Part shown: positions 45,016 to 54,458 of the stretch, one piece after another
How the letters are laid out: each line of letters starts with the position of its first letter
Position numbering within the stretch: position 1 is the first letter of the stretch
Position numbers and translations under genes: made by a program
Assembly (NCBI RefSeq): GCF_020858115.1
Contig: NZ_JACYMM010000012.1
Span: 186,001-250,000 of the forward strand
From: Janthinobacterium sp. FW305-129
Lineage (GTDB): Bacteria; Pseudomonadota; Gammaproteobacteria; Burkholderiales; Burkholderiaceae_D
Length of the DNA: 64,000 nucleotides
Direction: 5' to 3'
The notes under the pieces: generated by a model
Databases searched by the model: none
Told to the model about the DNA's origin: nothing
The model's input: the letters and a program-made list of their open reading frames with translations, nothing else

Positions 45016-45996
45016 ATGGATATCAATTCGCATGCCATGCTGGGCAATGCCTGGTTCGGCCTGATCGGCCTGATGCTGGTGTTTTACGTGGTCACGGACG
45101 GCTTCGATCTGGGCGTGGGCATCCTCAGCCTGTTCACCGGCCGCGAGCAGGAACGCAACCTGATCTTTCAATCCATCGAGCACGTGTGGGACGCCAATGA
45201 AACCTGGCTGGTGGTGGTGGGCGGCGCCCTGTTCGGCGCCTTTCCCAGCGCCTACGCCACCCTGCTGGAACAATTGTACATTCCCATCATGCTGCTGATC
45301 GCCAGCCTGATCATGCGCGGCGCCTCGATCGAGTTCCGCCATGCGGCCGGCAACAAGCGCCTGTGGGATGTGGTCTTCGGCGTGGGCAGCCTGCTGGCCG
45401 CCGTGGCGCAGGGCGTGGTGCTGGGCGAGGTCATCACGGGCTTGCAGCCGGGCTGGCTGAGCGGCATCTTCACGGCGTGCACGGCGCTGGGCGTGGTGGC
45501 CGGGTATTGCCTGCTGGGCAGCACTTATCTGATCAAGAAGACGGGCGGCCAGCTGGAAGCGGCCGCGCGCCGCTACGCCACCACCAGCGTGCTGGCGACG
45601 GTCGCCGCCGCCATCGTGCTGTCGGCCGGCACCATGGTCTTCAGCGCCATCGGCCACGACCGCTGGGCGCAGCCGGGCGTGTTCGGCGTGCTGCTGGCCC
45701 TGGCCGCCATCGCCGCCAGCGCTTTTATTTACATCCTGTGGGCCGTGCACGTGAACGGCGTGCGCGGCCCGTTCCGCGGTGCCATCGTGCTGTTCCTGGC
45801 GTCATTCGCGGGCCTGGCCATCAGTTTCTTCCCCGACCTCGTCCCGGGCAAGCTGAGCATCGCGGCGGCCGCATCGGACGAGCCGACCCTGATCTTCATG
45901 CTGATCGGCATGGGTTCCATGCTGCCGATCATGATCGGCTACAACCTGTTCCAATACTACGTCTTCGAGGGCAAAGTTGTGCCCCGCAAGCATTGA
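45016..45996 (+). CDS. cydB: Cytochrome bd quinol oxidase subunit II
   Basis: 326 residues with about eight to nine hydrophobic segments. Typical CydB parts are LVFYVVTDGFDLGVGILSLF, HVWDANETWLVVVGGALFGAFPSAYA and the final MIGYNLFQYYVFEGKV. AAGGAG precedes the ATG. It follows cydA by 30 bp. I saw no cydX-like micro-ORF after it; the next start is the bestrophin gene 13 bp on. No cydDC in the window. Confidence 0.94.
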   Translation: MDINSHAMLGNAWFGLIGLMLVFYVVTDGFDLGVGILSLFTGREQERNLIFQSIEHVWDANETWLVVVGGALFGAFPSAYATLLEQLYIPIMLLIASLIMRGASIEFRHAAGNKRLWDVVFGVGSLLAAVAQGVVLGEVITGLQPGWLSGIFTACTALGVVAGYCLLGSTYLIKKTGGQLEAAARRYATTSVLATVAAAIVLSAGTMVFSAIGHDRWAQPGVFGVLLALAAIAASAFIYILWAVHVNGVRGPFRGAIVLFLASFAGLAISFFPDLVPGKLSIAAAASDEPTLIFMLIGMGSMLPIMIGYNLFQYYVFEGKVVPRKH

Positions 45997-46009
45997 TCGG
46001 CATCAAATC

Positions 46010-46930
46010 ATGATCATTCGGCCTACCACCAACTGGTTCCGCATGCTGTTCGTCTGGAACGGCTCCGTGCTGCAAGCCATCATCCCGCAATTGCTGCTGA
46101 TGCTGGTCGTCAGTTCGCTGGCCTTGCTGACGGATGGCCGTATCTTCGGCGTCAAGATTCCGCTCGATACGGCGCCGTTTCCCATGGTCGGCATCAGCCT
46201 GGCGATCTTCCTCGGCTTTCGCAACAACGCCAGCTATGCGCGCTTCGTCGAGGCGCGGCATATCTGGGGGCAATTGCTGATCGCCGCGCGGGCCCTCGCT
46301 TCGCAGGCGCTCACGTATCTGCCGCAGGAAACGAGCGGCCTGGACCACCAGTTGCTGCTGCGCCGCCTGATCGCCTTCGTCTACGCGCTCAAGCACCAGC
46401 TGCGCCAGACGGACCCGCAAGAAGACCTGGCGCGCTACCTGCCGGCCGGCGAAGTGCAGCAATTGCAGGGAGTCAACTTCAAGCCCGTCGCCGTGCTGCA
46501 CACGGTGCGCGCCATGCTGCACGAGGCCGTGCAGCGCCAGCCGGGCCAGACGCAGCTGCTGTGGATGCTCGACACCCAGCTCAACGACCTGGCCGCCACC
46601 GTGGCCGGCTGCGAGCGCATCAAGAACACGCCGATTCCGTATCCGTATGGCGTGCTCGTGCACCGCACCGTCTACATGTACTGTTTTTTACTGCCGCTGG
46701 GACTGGTGGACGCCATCGGCGTGGCCACGCCCCTCATTTCCGTCTTCGTCGCCTACACCCTGTTTGCGCTGGAAGCCATCGCGCAGCAGATCGCCGAACC
46801 GTTCGGCCTGGCGCCCAACTGCCTGGCCCTGAACGCCATGACGCGGGAAACGGAACGCTCGCTGCTGGAATTGAACGGCGACCCGCTGCCGCCCTCGATA
46901 CGGCCCTGCCCGCGCTATCAGATCGATTAA
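46010..46930 (+). CDS. Bestrophin family anion-channel-like protein
   Basis: 306 residues from ATG 46010, a weak ribosome site but 13 bp after cydB. Segments FPMVGISLAIFLGFRNNASYARFVEARHIWGQL and YMYCFLLPLGLVDAIGVATPLISVFVAYTLFALEAIAQQIAEPFG are standard bestrophin/YneE (UPF0187) sequence. Bestrophins are pentameric chloride/bicarbonate channels. Its place inside a respiratory operon is unusual and may relate to charge or pH balance. Followed closely by fdhD (14 bp). Confidence 0.88.
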   Translation: MIIRPTTNWFRMLFVWNGSVLQAIIPQLLLMLVVSSLALLTDGRIFGVKIPLDTAPFPMVGISLAIFLGFRNNASYARFVEARHIWGQLLIAARALASQALTYLPQETSGLDHQLLLRRLIAFVYALKHQLRQTDPQEDLARYLPAGEVQQLQGVNFKPVAVLHTVRAMLHEAVQRQPGQTQLLWMLDTQLNDLAATVAGCERIKNTPIPYPYGVLVHRTVYMYCFLLPLGLVDAIGVATPLISVFVAYTLFALEAIAQQIAEPFGLAPNCLALNAMTRETERSLLELNGDPLPPSIRPCPRYQID

Positions 46931-46944
46931 CTGGAGGAAAAATC

Positions 46945-47796
46945 ATGGAATGCGACATCGGCATCACCACCATCGAACGCGACGGTTTCCTGGAAGTCCC
47001 CATGGTGCGCCACCAAGGGGGCGTGGCCACGGCGGGCCGCGACATGGTGGCCGAGGAGTATCCCGTGGCCCTCGTCTACAACGGCATCGCGCATGCCGTG
47101 ATGATGGCCACGCCGCGCGACCTCGAGGAATTCGCCGTCGGCTTCACCTTGACGGAGGGCATCGTCAGCAGCGTGCGCGACATCTATGACCTCGACGTGT
47201 GCTGCGGCGCGGACAGCGCGGAAGTGCGGCTGACCATCGCGCAGCCAGATTTGATCAAGCTCAAGGCCCGCCGCCGCGCGCTGACGGGGCGCACGGGTTG
47301 CGGCGTGTGCGGCATCGAAAGCCTGGCCCTGCTGGACCTGGTGCCGGAAAAGATTACGCGCCCCCTGCCGCCGCTGGTGGCCAGCAGCGCCATCCTCGGC
47401 CGGGCCGCGCGCGAACTGCTGCCCTACCAGGAACTGATGCACAAGACGGGCGGCGTGCATGCGGCCGCCTGGTGCACGGCCGAGGGCGCGGTGGTAAAAG
47501 TGTTCGAGGACGTGGGCCGGCATAACGGCCTCGATAAACTGATCGGCTACCTGGCGCTGCACCGCATCGCCATGCACGACGGCTTCGTCTTCCTGTCCAG
47601 CCGCGCCAGCTATGAACTGGTGCGCAAGTCGGCGCGCATGCATATCGGGCTCGTCGCCACCATCTCGGCGCCCACCTCGCTGGCCATCCGCATCGCGCGC
47701 CAGGCCGGCATGCAGCTGGCCAGCTTTTGCCGCCGCGACGGCTTTGTCGATTACACGGCGGGCGAAGGGGAAAATAGCGGCCAGCATGCACCTTGA
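46945..47796 (+). CDS. fdhD: Formate dehydrogenase accessory sulfurtransferase FdhD
   Basis: 283 residues, TGGAGGAAAAATC before ATG 46945. The sulfur-carrying cysteines are in GRTGCGVCGIES (Cys119 and Cys122), and the later HKTGGVHAAAW, VFEDVGRHNGLDKLIGY and SSRASYELVRKSARMHI motifs are complete. FdhD moves sulfur from a desulfurase to the Mo-cofactor of FDH-type enzymes, including YdeP-like proteins. It is the last gene of the YdeP-cydAB-bestrophin cluster. Confidence 0.94.
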   Translation: MECDIGITTIERDGFLEVPMVRHQGGVATAGRDMVAEEYPVALVYNGIAHAVMMATPRDLEEFAVGFTLTEGIVSSVRDIYDLDVCCGADSAEVRLTIAQPDLIKLKARRRALTGRTGCGVCGIESLALLDLVPEKITRPLPPLVASSAILGRAARELLPYQELMHKTGGVHAAAWCTAEGAVVKVFEDVGRHNGLDKLIGYLALHRIAMHDGFVFLSSRASYELVRKSARMHIGLVATISAPTSLAIRIARQAGMQLASFCRRDGFVDYTAGEGENSGQHAP

Positions 47797-47938
47797 ACAG
47801 CCGATGCTACATTCTTTGCCGTAAAGCAAGTGCACGCTTGACTTGCCCCCGCTGGCGGCTTTCAATGGCAATAGTTTCTAATCATTAACTTTGCCTGCTG
47901 CCACGCTCCTGGCGCGGCAGCGATGAAAGGATGGCGCG

Positions 47939-49438
47939 ATGGCCCTGGCACAAGAGCAGCATCTGATGGACACGTGGCAAACGGGCGGCTTGAAGCCGCG
48001 CGCCTGCGACTGCGGCGGCACCGTCTTCACCATCCTGCACCAGCGCGTGATGGCGGACATGCGGCGCCGGCAATTTCTCGGCGGCGCGGCCGCCATGCTG
48101 GCACCGTTCATCGGCCTCGGCCTGTCCACCGGCAATGCCATCGCCCAGCAGCCGCAAGCATCCGACCGCCCCATATTGCTGACCAATCTGCGCCTGTTCG
48201 ACGGCACGGGCAAGGCGCCCCGCGCCGGCATCCACGTGCTGGTGACGGGGGCGACGATTACCGCCCTGCTGCCGGCCGGCGAAAAAGTCGAGGGCGCGCA
48301 AGTGATCGATTGCCAGGGCAAGCTGGTGATGCCGGGCCTGATCGACGCCCATTGGCACACCATGCTGGCCGCCATCAGCCAGGTGACGGCCATGACGTCC
48401 GATGTCGGCTATTTATATCTGGTGGCGGCGCAGGAAGCGCGGCGCACCCTGCTGCGGGGGTTCACGTCCGTGCGCGATCCTGGCGGCCCCGCGTTTGCAT
48501 TGAAACGCGCCATCGATGAAGGCATCGTCGACGGTCCGCGCATCTTCCCGTCCGGCGCCATGATTTCGCAAACCTCGGGCCATGGCGACTTCCGTCTGCG
48601 CTCGGATATCCCGCGTGCGGCCAACGCGCCGCTGGGCATGGCGGAAACGGCGGGCATGGCCATGATCGCCGATGGCGAAGCGGAAGTGCTGCGCCGCGTG
48701 CGCGAGCAGCTGGTGCTGGGCGCGACGCAGATCAAGATGATGGCCGGCGGCGGCGTCGCGTCGATGTACGACCCGCTCGACAGCACCCAGTATTCGGAAC
48801 GCGAACTGCGCGCCGGCGTGGAAGCGGCCACCGACTGGGGCACCTATGTGATGGCCCACGTCTACACGCCGAAAGGCATACAGCGGGCCATCCGCGCGGG
48901 CGTGCGCAGCATCGAGCACGGCCAGCTTGCCGATGACGAATCCGCGCGCATGATGCGCGACGCGGGCACGTGGTGGAGCCTGCAACCGTTCCTGCAGGAT
49001 GCGGATGCGAATGTCTACCCCGATGCGGCGCGCAAGGCCGGCCAGGCCATCGTATCGGAAGGCACGGTGAAGGCGTATGCGCTGGCGCAAAAGTACGGCA
49101 TCAGGACGGGCTGGGGCACGGATATTCTGTTCAACGCGAAAAACACGCCGACCCAGGGTCGCCAGCTGGCCAAGCTCACGCGCTTTTACGACCCGTTGAC
49201 CCTGCTGGCGCAGGCGACGGGGCAGAATGGACAATTGCTGGCCCTGTCCGGCCAGCGCGCACCCTACCCGGGCACCCTGGGCCAACTGGCCGTGGGCGCG
49301 CTGGCCGACTTGCTGGTGGCCGATGGCGATCCCGCGAAGAACCTCGATTTCCTCGCCCAGCCTGAAGAAAAATTGCTGCTGATCATGAAGAACGGGCGCA
49401 TCTACAAGGACAAATTGAGCGCTTCACTGGCAAGCTGA
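47939..49438 (+). CDS. Tat-exported amidohydrolase
   Basis: 499 residues from ATG 47939 (AAAGG site). A Tat signal starts only at about residue 41 (MRRRQFLGGAAAMLAPFIG), after a Cys-containing extension (ACDCGG), a layout found in some secreted amidohydrolases; ATG 48059 is an alternative start without a ribosome site. The metal motifs are VIDCQGKLVMPGLIDAHWH (D-x-H; the first His is replaced by Asp), KMMAGGGV, MAHVYT, RSIEHG and WGTDIL. The substrate is unknown; Xaa-Pro dipeptidases, imidazolonepropionases and molinate hydrolases share this fold. Confidence 0.85.
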   Translation: MALAQEQHLMDTWQTGGLKPRACDCGGTVFTILHQRVMADMRRRQFLGGAAAMLAPFIGLGLSTGNAIAQQPQASDRPILLTNLRLFDGTGKAPRAGIHVLVTGATITALLPAGEKVEGAQVIDCQGKLVMPGLIDAHWHTMLAAISQVTAMTSDVGYLYLVAAQEARRTLLRGFTSVRDPGGPAFALKRAIDEGIVDGPRIFPSGAMISQTSGHGDFRLRSDIPRAANAPLGMAETAGMAMIADGEAEVLRRVREQLVLGATQIKMMAGGGVASMYDPLDSTQYSERELRAGVEAATDWGTYVMAHVYTPKGIQRAIRAGVRSIEHGQLADDESARMMRDAGTWWSLQPFLQDADANVYPDAARKAGQAIVSEGTVKAYALAQKYGIRTGWGTDILFNAKNTPTQGRQLAKLTRFYDPLTLLAQATGQNGQLLALSGQRAPYPGTLGQLAVGALADLLVADGDPAKNLDFLAQPEEKLLLIMKNGRIYKDKLSASLAS

Positions 49439-49485
49439 GGCCAGCGGCGTTGGCAAGCGGGCAAGGCTTGCCGCATAATGCGGGC

Positions 49486-50460
49486 ATGTTCAAACTGACT
49501 TTTCTCGGCACGTCTTCCGGCGTGCCCACGCGCCACCGCAACGTCACGTCGCTGGCCCTGCACACCACGCACAACCGCGACTGGTGGATGATCGATTGCG
49601 GCGAAGCCACGCAGCACCGGCTGCAGCGCCTGCCCTTGTCCGTGCACGACCTGGTGGGCATCTGCATCACCCACGTGCATGGCGACCACAGCTATGGGCT
49701 GCCGGGCCTGCTGGCCAGCGCATCCATGACGGGACGCAAGAAGCCCTTGCTGCTGATCGCCCCGGCCGCCATCAAGGCGTGGATCGACGCGACCCTGCTG
49801 CACACGGAACTGTTTTTGACGTACCCGTTGATCCACATCGACGTGGACAGCGCGCCAGTCGTCCATAAAGAAGCGGGCTTGACCATTTCGCGCCACGCGC
49901 TGTCGCACCGCGCGCCGAGCGTCGCGTATCGTTTTGCGCTGGAAACGAGCAGGTGGAAACTGGACAAGGCCGCCCTGCAGGCGGCCGGCGTGCCGCCAGG
50001 CCCGGCCTGGGGTTTATTGCAGGCGGGCCAGGATGCGATCCTGGACGATGGCACGGTCTTGCGCGCCGCCGCTTTCCGCCAGACGGAAACGCAGCGCGCC
50101 ACCGTGGTCATCGGCGGCGACAACGACACGCCGGGGCTGCTGACGGATGCCTGCACGGATGCGCAACTGCTCGTGCACGAAGCCACCTACACGGAAGCGA
50201 TGCTGCAAAAGGTGGGCCCCGGCCCCACGCACAGTTCCGTGCAGCGCGTGGCGCAGTTCGCCGAAGCGGTGCGCTTGCCGAACCTGATCCTCACCCACTT
50301 CAGCGCCCGCTACCACAATGCGGACGGCATGGCCGAGCTGGAAGCGGAAGCCCGGCTGCATTACTCAGGTAAACTGTTCCTGGCGCGCGATTTCGACAGC
50401 TATGAACTCGATGCGGCCGGCGTGCTGACCAAGCTGCCGGGGAAGTCTAGTGGGGATTGA
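49486..50460 (+). CDS. rnz: Ribonuclease Z-type MBL-fold nuclease
   Basis: 324 residues from ATG 49486 (MFKLTFLGTSSGVPTRHRN); an earlier TTG at 49450 is not needed. The metallo-beta-lactamase motif HVHGDH is at 63-68, with later ligands in GGDNDTP, HEATY and LILTHFSARY. The opening and length match RNase Z (tRNA 3' endonuclease), although RNase BN cannot be told apart by eye. Its 3' end overlaps the convergent Sel1-type gene by 14 bp. Confidence 0.86.
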   Translation: MFKLTFLGTSSGVPTRHRNVTSLALHTTHNRDWWMIDCGEATQHRLQRLPLSVHDLVGICITHVHGDHSYGLPGLLASASMTGRKKPLLLIAPAAIKAWIDATLLHTELFLTYPLIHIDVDSAPVVHKEAGLTISRHALSHRAPSVAYRFALETSRWKLDKAALQAAGVPPGPAWGLLQAGQDAILDDGTVLRAAAFRQTETQRATVVIGGDNDTPGLLTDACTDAQLLVHEATYTEAMLQKVGPGPTHSSVQRVAQFAEAVRLPNLILTHFSARYHNADGMAELEAEARLHYSGKLFLARDFDSYELDAAGVLTKLPGKSSGD

Positions 50461-51103
50461 CCCCGTACTGCGCTGCATACTCGGCGGCCAGCGCGCGCGC
50501 CGCCTGCTGCTGTGAGGGCGTGAGGATTTCCAGCAGCTGGTCGCGGTTCTTGACCGATTGCGCGCTGCCCGCCTCGGCCGGCATGGCGATCCACGCATAC
50601 GCCTGCACGTAATCGAGCTCCACGCCCTGCCCTTGCGCGTACAGCAAGCCATATTCATTCTGTGCGGAAAGGGAGCCGGCTTCGGCCGCCTGCTTGTACC
50701 AGAACGCCGCCTCGGCATAGTCTTGCGGTACATCAATACCCTTGCGGTAAGCCTGCGCCAGATTGAATTGCGACTGGCCATCGCCCGCCTCGGCCGCCTG
50801 GCGCCCGTACGCGAGCGATTGCGCCATGTCTTGCGCGACGCCATCGCCGCTCGCATACATCAGGGCCAGGTTGGCCAGCGACGGCGGAAAGCCCGCTTGC
50901 GCTGCCGCCGTGAACAGTTCCACCGCTTTCGGCAAGTCTTGCGTCACGCCATGGCCCTGGTAATACAGGCTGGCCAATAAATGCTGGCCCGCGGGATCGC
51001 CGGTGCGCGCCGCGGCGTCGAATTGTTTAAAGGCCTCGGCATGATTGCCGTCGTTATAAGCGAGAATGCCCGCTTCATTCAAAGATTCGGGAGAGGATGT
51101 CAT
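50447..51103 (-). CDS. Sel1-like (TPR) repeat protein
   Basis: 218 residues, all helical, with five Sel1 units of about 36 residues, for example GQHLLASLYYQGHGVTQDLPKAVELFTAAAQAGFPPSLANLALMYASGDGVAQD and YGLLYAQGQGVELDYVQAYAWIAMPAEAGS. No signal peptide. It serves as a protein-interaction scaffold in related cases; partners are not known. It starts opposite the XAC2610-type gene and ends within the convergent RNase Z gene. Confidence 0.85.
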   Translation of the reverse strand: MTSSPESLNEAGILAYNDGNHAEAFKQFDAAARTGDPAGQHLLASLYYQGHGVTQDLPKAVELFTAAAQAGFPPSLANLALMYASGDGVAQDMAQSLAYGRQAAEAGDGQSQFNLAQAYRKGIDVPQDYAEAAFWYKQAAEAGSLSAQNEYGLLYAQGQGVELDYVQAYAWIAMPAEAGSAQSVKNRDQLLEILTPSQQQAARALAAEYAAQYGVNPH

Positions 51104-51255
51104 CAGAATTCCTTATCGGGGATTTTTTGGCATTGTACACAGCACTGTTCCACACAGAATGCACAATAGAAACCGTGTGGCGCATTGCCCAGATCATGCG
51201 TTATGATCATTCTCCACCTGATGCAATCGGGGCATTGTGCCCGAAGAATAACGCC

Positions 51256-51915
51256 ATGAAATTGATTGTTCTGCTTTTATCCCTGATTGCCACGTCGGCT
51301 TATGGCGGCACCTTGCACCTGGGCAAAGCCTCGACAGGCAAAGTGCGCCAAGCGGCCGATATCCGCTATGTCAATCACGATGAAAAACAGACCTACCGTC
51401 TGAAAATCGGCAAGCAGTGGCTCAATGGCAGTTGCAGCAGCAGTGGTACGGGCAATTTGCACGCGCTGCTGCTGGACATGAATTTCGACGGCCATGCCGA
51501 CCTGTGGGTCACCGGCTACACGGATAGCCAGGGGCGCATCCGCTGTTCCGATGTGTGGCTGTGGGATGCGCCAGCGCAGCAATACCGTTTCAATAAACCC
51601 TTGTCTGCCATTCCGAATCTGGATATCAGCATAAGCGATCAAAAAATCGAAGGCGGCATCGCCAATTGCGGCTGCGCGGCGCAATGTTTTTATGAAGACA
51701 GCTATGCGTGGCAGGCTGACAAATTAATCACCACCGCCCGGCGTGAACAGGATTGCGAGCGCTACAGGGAATACCGCCTCAATGATAAAAACGAGCTGGT
51801 CATCGTCAAGGATGAAAAGATCGATAGCGCCAATCCCGGCCAGCAAGCCATTGAAAATACAAAAGTAGTTGACTGGCAGCGCCACGCGCACATTATGCGC
51901 AAACCGTGGGAGTAA
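51256..51915 (+). CDS. XAC2610-type exported protein, unknown function
   Basis: 219 residues with a signal peptide (MKLIVLLLSLIATSAYGG). It has the MDFNFDGHADL-like motif (DMNFDGHADLWVTG), a DxNxDG calcium-binding-like loop, then NCGCAAQCFYEDSYAW with a cluster of four Cys and a Cys at CSSSG. This combination is seen in the XAC2610-related family, which is of unknown function. The GC is lower than that of neighbours. Standing alone, upstream of an acetyltransferase gene. Confidence 0.55.
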   Translation: MKLIVLLLSLIATSAYGGTLHLGKASTGKVRQAADIRYVNHDEKQTYRLKIGKQWLNGSCSSSGTGNLHALLLDMNFDGHADLWVTGYTDSQGRIRCSDVWLWDAPAQQYRFNKPLSAIPNLDISISDQKIEGGIANCGCAAQCFYEDSYAWQADKLITTARREQDCERYREYRLNDKNELVIVKDEKIDSANPGQQAIENTKVVDWQRHAHIMRKPWE

Positions 51916-51958
51916 ATCCTTCACTACCATCCAACAATTCACAACAATTCACGCACAC

Positions 51959-52429
51959 ATGACGACACATCCCGCATCGATTACTTTTCATGCCGCCAGG
52001 GCGGAAGATACCCCGGCCTTTATCGCCTTGCGCGGCAAGACGCGGCAAAACGCCGTTTCCAAGGAACGCCTGGCGGAAGTGGGCATCACGGCCGACACCT
52101 GGGCCGACATGATGCGCTCGGGCAGCCTGCCCGGCCAGGTCTGCCATCACGACGGCCAGCTGGCCGGCTACTGCTTTGGCGAGCGCGACACGGGCGAAAT
52201 CATCGTCCTGGCGCTGCTGCCGCAATTCGAAGGTCTGGGCATCGGCAAGACCCTGCTGCAACTGGTGATGGCCGACCTGCGCGCCCGGGGCCACCAGCGG
52301 CTGTTCCTCGGCTGCTCCAGCGACCCCGCCTCGCGCTCCTACGGCTTTTACCGCTACCTGGGCTGGACGGCGACGGGCGAGACGGACAAGTATGGCGACG
52401 ACGTGCTGGAGTTTCGCTGGACGGCCTAG
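51959..52429 (+). CDS. GNAT family N-acetyltransferase
   Basis: 156 residues. The acetyl-CoA motif is IIVLALLPQFEGLGIGKTLLQLVMADLRARG, followed by RLFLGCSSDPASRSYGFYRYLGWTATGE, both characteristic of GNAT enzymes. The ATG at 51959 has no strong ribosome site; a repeated CAATTCAC pair precedes it. Substrate unknown. It converges on the TetR gene with 3 bp between stops. Confidence 0.85.
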   Translation: MTTHPASITFHAARAEDTPAFIALRGKTRQNAVSKERLAEVGITADTWADMMRSGSLPGQVCHHDGQLAGYCFGERDTGEIIVLALLPQFEGLGIGKTLLQLVMADLRARGHQRLFLGCSSDPASRSYGFYRYLGWTATGETDKYGDDVLEFRWTA

Positions 52430-52432
52430 CGC

Positions 52433-53050
52433 CTAGCCCGGCACGCGATTGGCATCCCACACGCGCAGGATCTGCGTAATGGCGGCGTCAAACACGGCGT
52501 AACCCACGCCGTCGCGGGCCTGGATAGCCACGCCCGATAAAAAACTGTCGAAGACGGCCGCCAGCGCCGCAGCATCCATACCCGCCGGCAACTCACCGCC
52601 GGCCATGCCCCGCTCGACGCAATGCACGAAACCGGCACGCGTGCGCGCGCGCGAAGCCGTCAACGGGGCTGCCACGGCCGCATGTTCGGCCGTCGGCGCG
52701 CTCATGCAGCCGAGCGCCACCATGCAGCCGGGCGGATGTCCCGCATCGGACTGCATGCGGGCCGACTGGCGCAAGGCCAGCTCGATGGCCGCGCGCGGCG
52801 CCAGGCCATCGTCCCACAAACACTCCGTCACGCGCGCAAAGGTGTCCAGATAGCATTGCGCCGCCTCGCGGAACAGCGCTTCCTTCGAGCCGAACGCCGC
52901 ATAAAAGCTGGGCGCGGAAATGCCGCCGCCCAGGCTCGCCTTGAGCTGGCTCAAGGACGTCGATTCATATCCCTGTTGCCAGAATAAAAACATGGCCTGC
53001 TCGACGGCTGCCTGCCGGTCGAACGTACGCGGCCGTCCCATTTGCGCCAT
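52433..53050 (-). CDS. TetR-family repressor
   Basis: 205 residues. The HTH is in GRPRTFDRQAAVEQAMFLFWQQGYESTSLSQLKASLGGGISAPSFYAAFGSKEALFREAAQCYLDTF. The rest is the ligand domain (TetR_C-type, with GCMVALGCMSAPTAE). It is divergent from the MFS exporter gene and likely represses it; a strong sigma-70-like promoter with a 12-bp palindrome lies between the genes. Ligand unknown. Confidence 0.9.
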   Translation of the reverse strand: MAQMGRPRTFDRQAAVEQAMFLFWQQGYESTSLSQLKASLGGGISAPSFYAAFGSKEALFREAAQCYLDTFARVTECLWDDGLAPRAAIELALRQSARMQSDAGHPPGCMVALGCMSAPTAEHAAVAAPLTASRARTRAGFVHCVERGMAGGELPAGMDAAALAAVFDSFLSGVAIQARDGVGYAVFDAAITQILRVWDANRVPG

Positions 53051-53107
53051 CCATCACTCCTTCTCATCTACGCACCACCACTTACATACTACTCGATACA
53101 GAAGTCA

Positions 53108-53160
53108 TTGACAACGCGGCGCGCCATCGCCTATATTTATACCGATCGATACATATGTAT
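53108..53160 (+). promoter_or_regulatory. Sigma-70-like promoter with palindrome ahead of the MFS exporter
   Basis: TTGACA (53108-53113), an 18-bp spacer, TATATT (53132-53137), then a perfect palindrome ATACATATGTAT (53149-53160) just past the -10. This is the position where TetR-type repressors often bind. Confidence 0.6.
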
Positions 53161-53224
53161 CTCCGCGACGGCCGGGGGCACTCCCGCGCCTTGCCGCCCC
53201 GTCACATTTCCAAGGATAGCCGCT

Positions 53225-54451
53225 TTGAATCACGCCACGCTCACCACCGGAGCCAGCCCCGCGCTGGCCGACCGACTCCCCGTTTCAGGTTTATTGGCCC
53301 TGGCCATGACGGGTTTTATCTGCATCGTCACGGAAACCTTGCCCGCCGGCTTGTTGCCGCAGATCAGCGCGGGACTCGGCATCAGCGCCGCGCTGGCCGG
53401 GCAAATGGTCACGGCCTATGCGCTGGGCTCCCTGCTGGCGGCCATACCGCTGACCATCGCCACGCGCGGCTGGCGCCGCCGCAACGTGCTGCTGCTGACC
53501 ATCATCGGCTTTCTCGTGTTCAATACCGTCACGGCGCTGTCGTCGCACTACTGGCTGACCCTGGCAGCCCGCTTCTTTGCCGGCATGGCGGCCGGACTGG
53601 CCTGGAGCTTGCTGGCCGGCTACGCGCGGCGCATGGTGGCGCCCCACCAGCAAGGCCGCGCCCTGGCGCTGGCCATGGTGGGCGCACCCGTCGCCCTGTC
53701 CTTGGGCGTGCCGCTGGGCACCCTGCTCGGTTCGCTGGTCGGCTGGCGCGCCGCGTTCTGGATCATTTCCGCGCTGACATTGGTCCTGATCGGGTGGGTG
53801 CTGGCGAAAGTGCCGGACTACCCTGGCCAGCGTGCGCATGAGCGCCTGCCCCTGCGCCGCGTCTTCACGACGCCGGGCGTGCGCCCCGTGCTGGCCGTCG
53901 TCATCGCCTGGATGCTGGCGCACAATATTCTCTACACCTACATCGCCCCGTTCGTGGCGCCGGCCGGATTGACGGGACGCATCGACCTGGTGCTGCTCGT
54001 CTTCGGCGCCGCGGCCATGGCCGGCATCTGGATCACGGGGAAATTGGTCGAGCGCCACCTGCGCGCCACCGTGCTGGCCAGCCTGGCGACCTTCGCCGTC
54101 ACGGCCCTCGTGCTGGGCATGGCGTCGCAGTTTCCAACTGTCATCTATGTCGGCATGGCCGTCTGGGGTCTGAGCTTTGGCGGCGCGGCAACGCTGTTAC
54201 AAACGGCATTGGCCGACACGGCCGGCAGCGGCGCCGACGTGGCCTTGTCGATGAACGTGGTGGCGTGGAATGGCGCGATTGCGGCCGCGGGCGTGGTGGG
54301 CGGCGCCTTGCTGGAAACCTGGGGCGCGGACGCTTTCCCCTGGGCCATGGTGGCTTTGCTCCTGCTGGCGTTCGCGCTCGCCTGGTCGGCCCGCGCGCAC
54401 GGCTTCAAGCCGGGGCGGCGCAGTGGCGGCGCGCCCGTGGCCGGGCATTGA
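53225..54451 (+). CDS. MFS drug-efflux transporter (DHA1/AraJ type)
   Basis: 408 residues from a TTG at 53225 (AAGGATAG eight bases ahead), the only start that leaves the first helix intact. Twelve hydrophobic segments; FICIVTETLPAGLLPQISAGLGISAALAGQMVTAYALGSLLAAIPLTIATRGWRRR and FFAGMAAGLAWSLLAGYARRMV are typical of the DHA1 group that includes AraJ and NepI. It likely exports a toxic compound or nucleoside. Divergent from a TetR gene that is the likely repressor. Confidence 0.88.
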   Translation: MNHATLTTGASPALADRLPVSGLLALAMTGFICIVTETLPAGLLPQISAGLGISAALAGQMVTAYALGSLLAAIPLTIATRGWRRRNVLLLTIIGFLVFNTVTALSSHYWLTLAARFFAGMAAGLAWSLLAGYARRMVAPHQQGRALALAMVGAPVALSLGVPLGTLLGSLVGWRAAFWIISALTLVLIGWVLAKVPDYPGQRAHERLPLRRVFTTPGVRPVLAVVIAWMLAHNILYTYIAPFVAPAGLTGRIDLVLLVFGAAAMAGIWITGKLVERHLRATVLASLATFAVTALVLGMASQFPTVIYVGMAVWGLSFGGAATLLQTALADTAGSGADVALSMNVVAWNGAIAAAGVVGGALLETWGADAFPWAMVALLLLAFALAWSARAHGFKPGRRSGGAPVAGH

Positions 54452-54458
54452 GCTTGTT

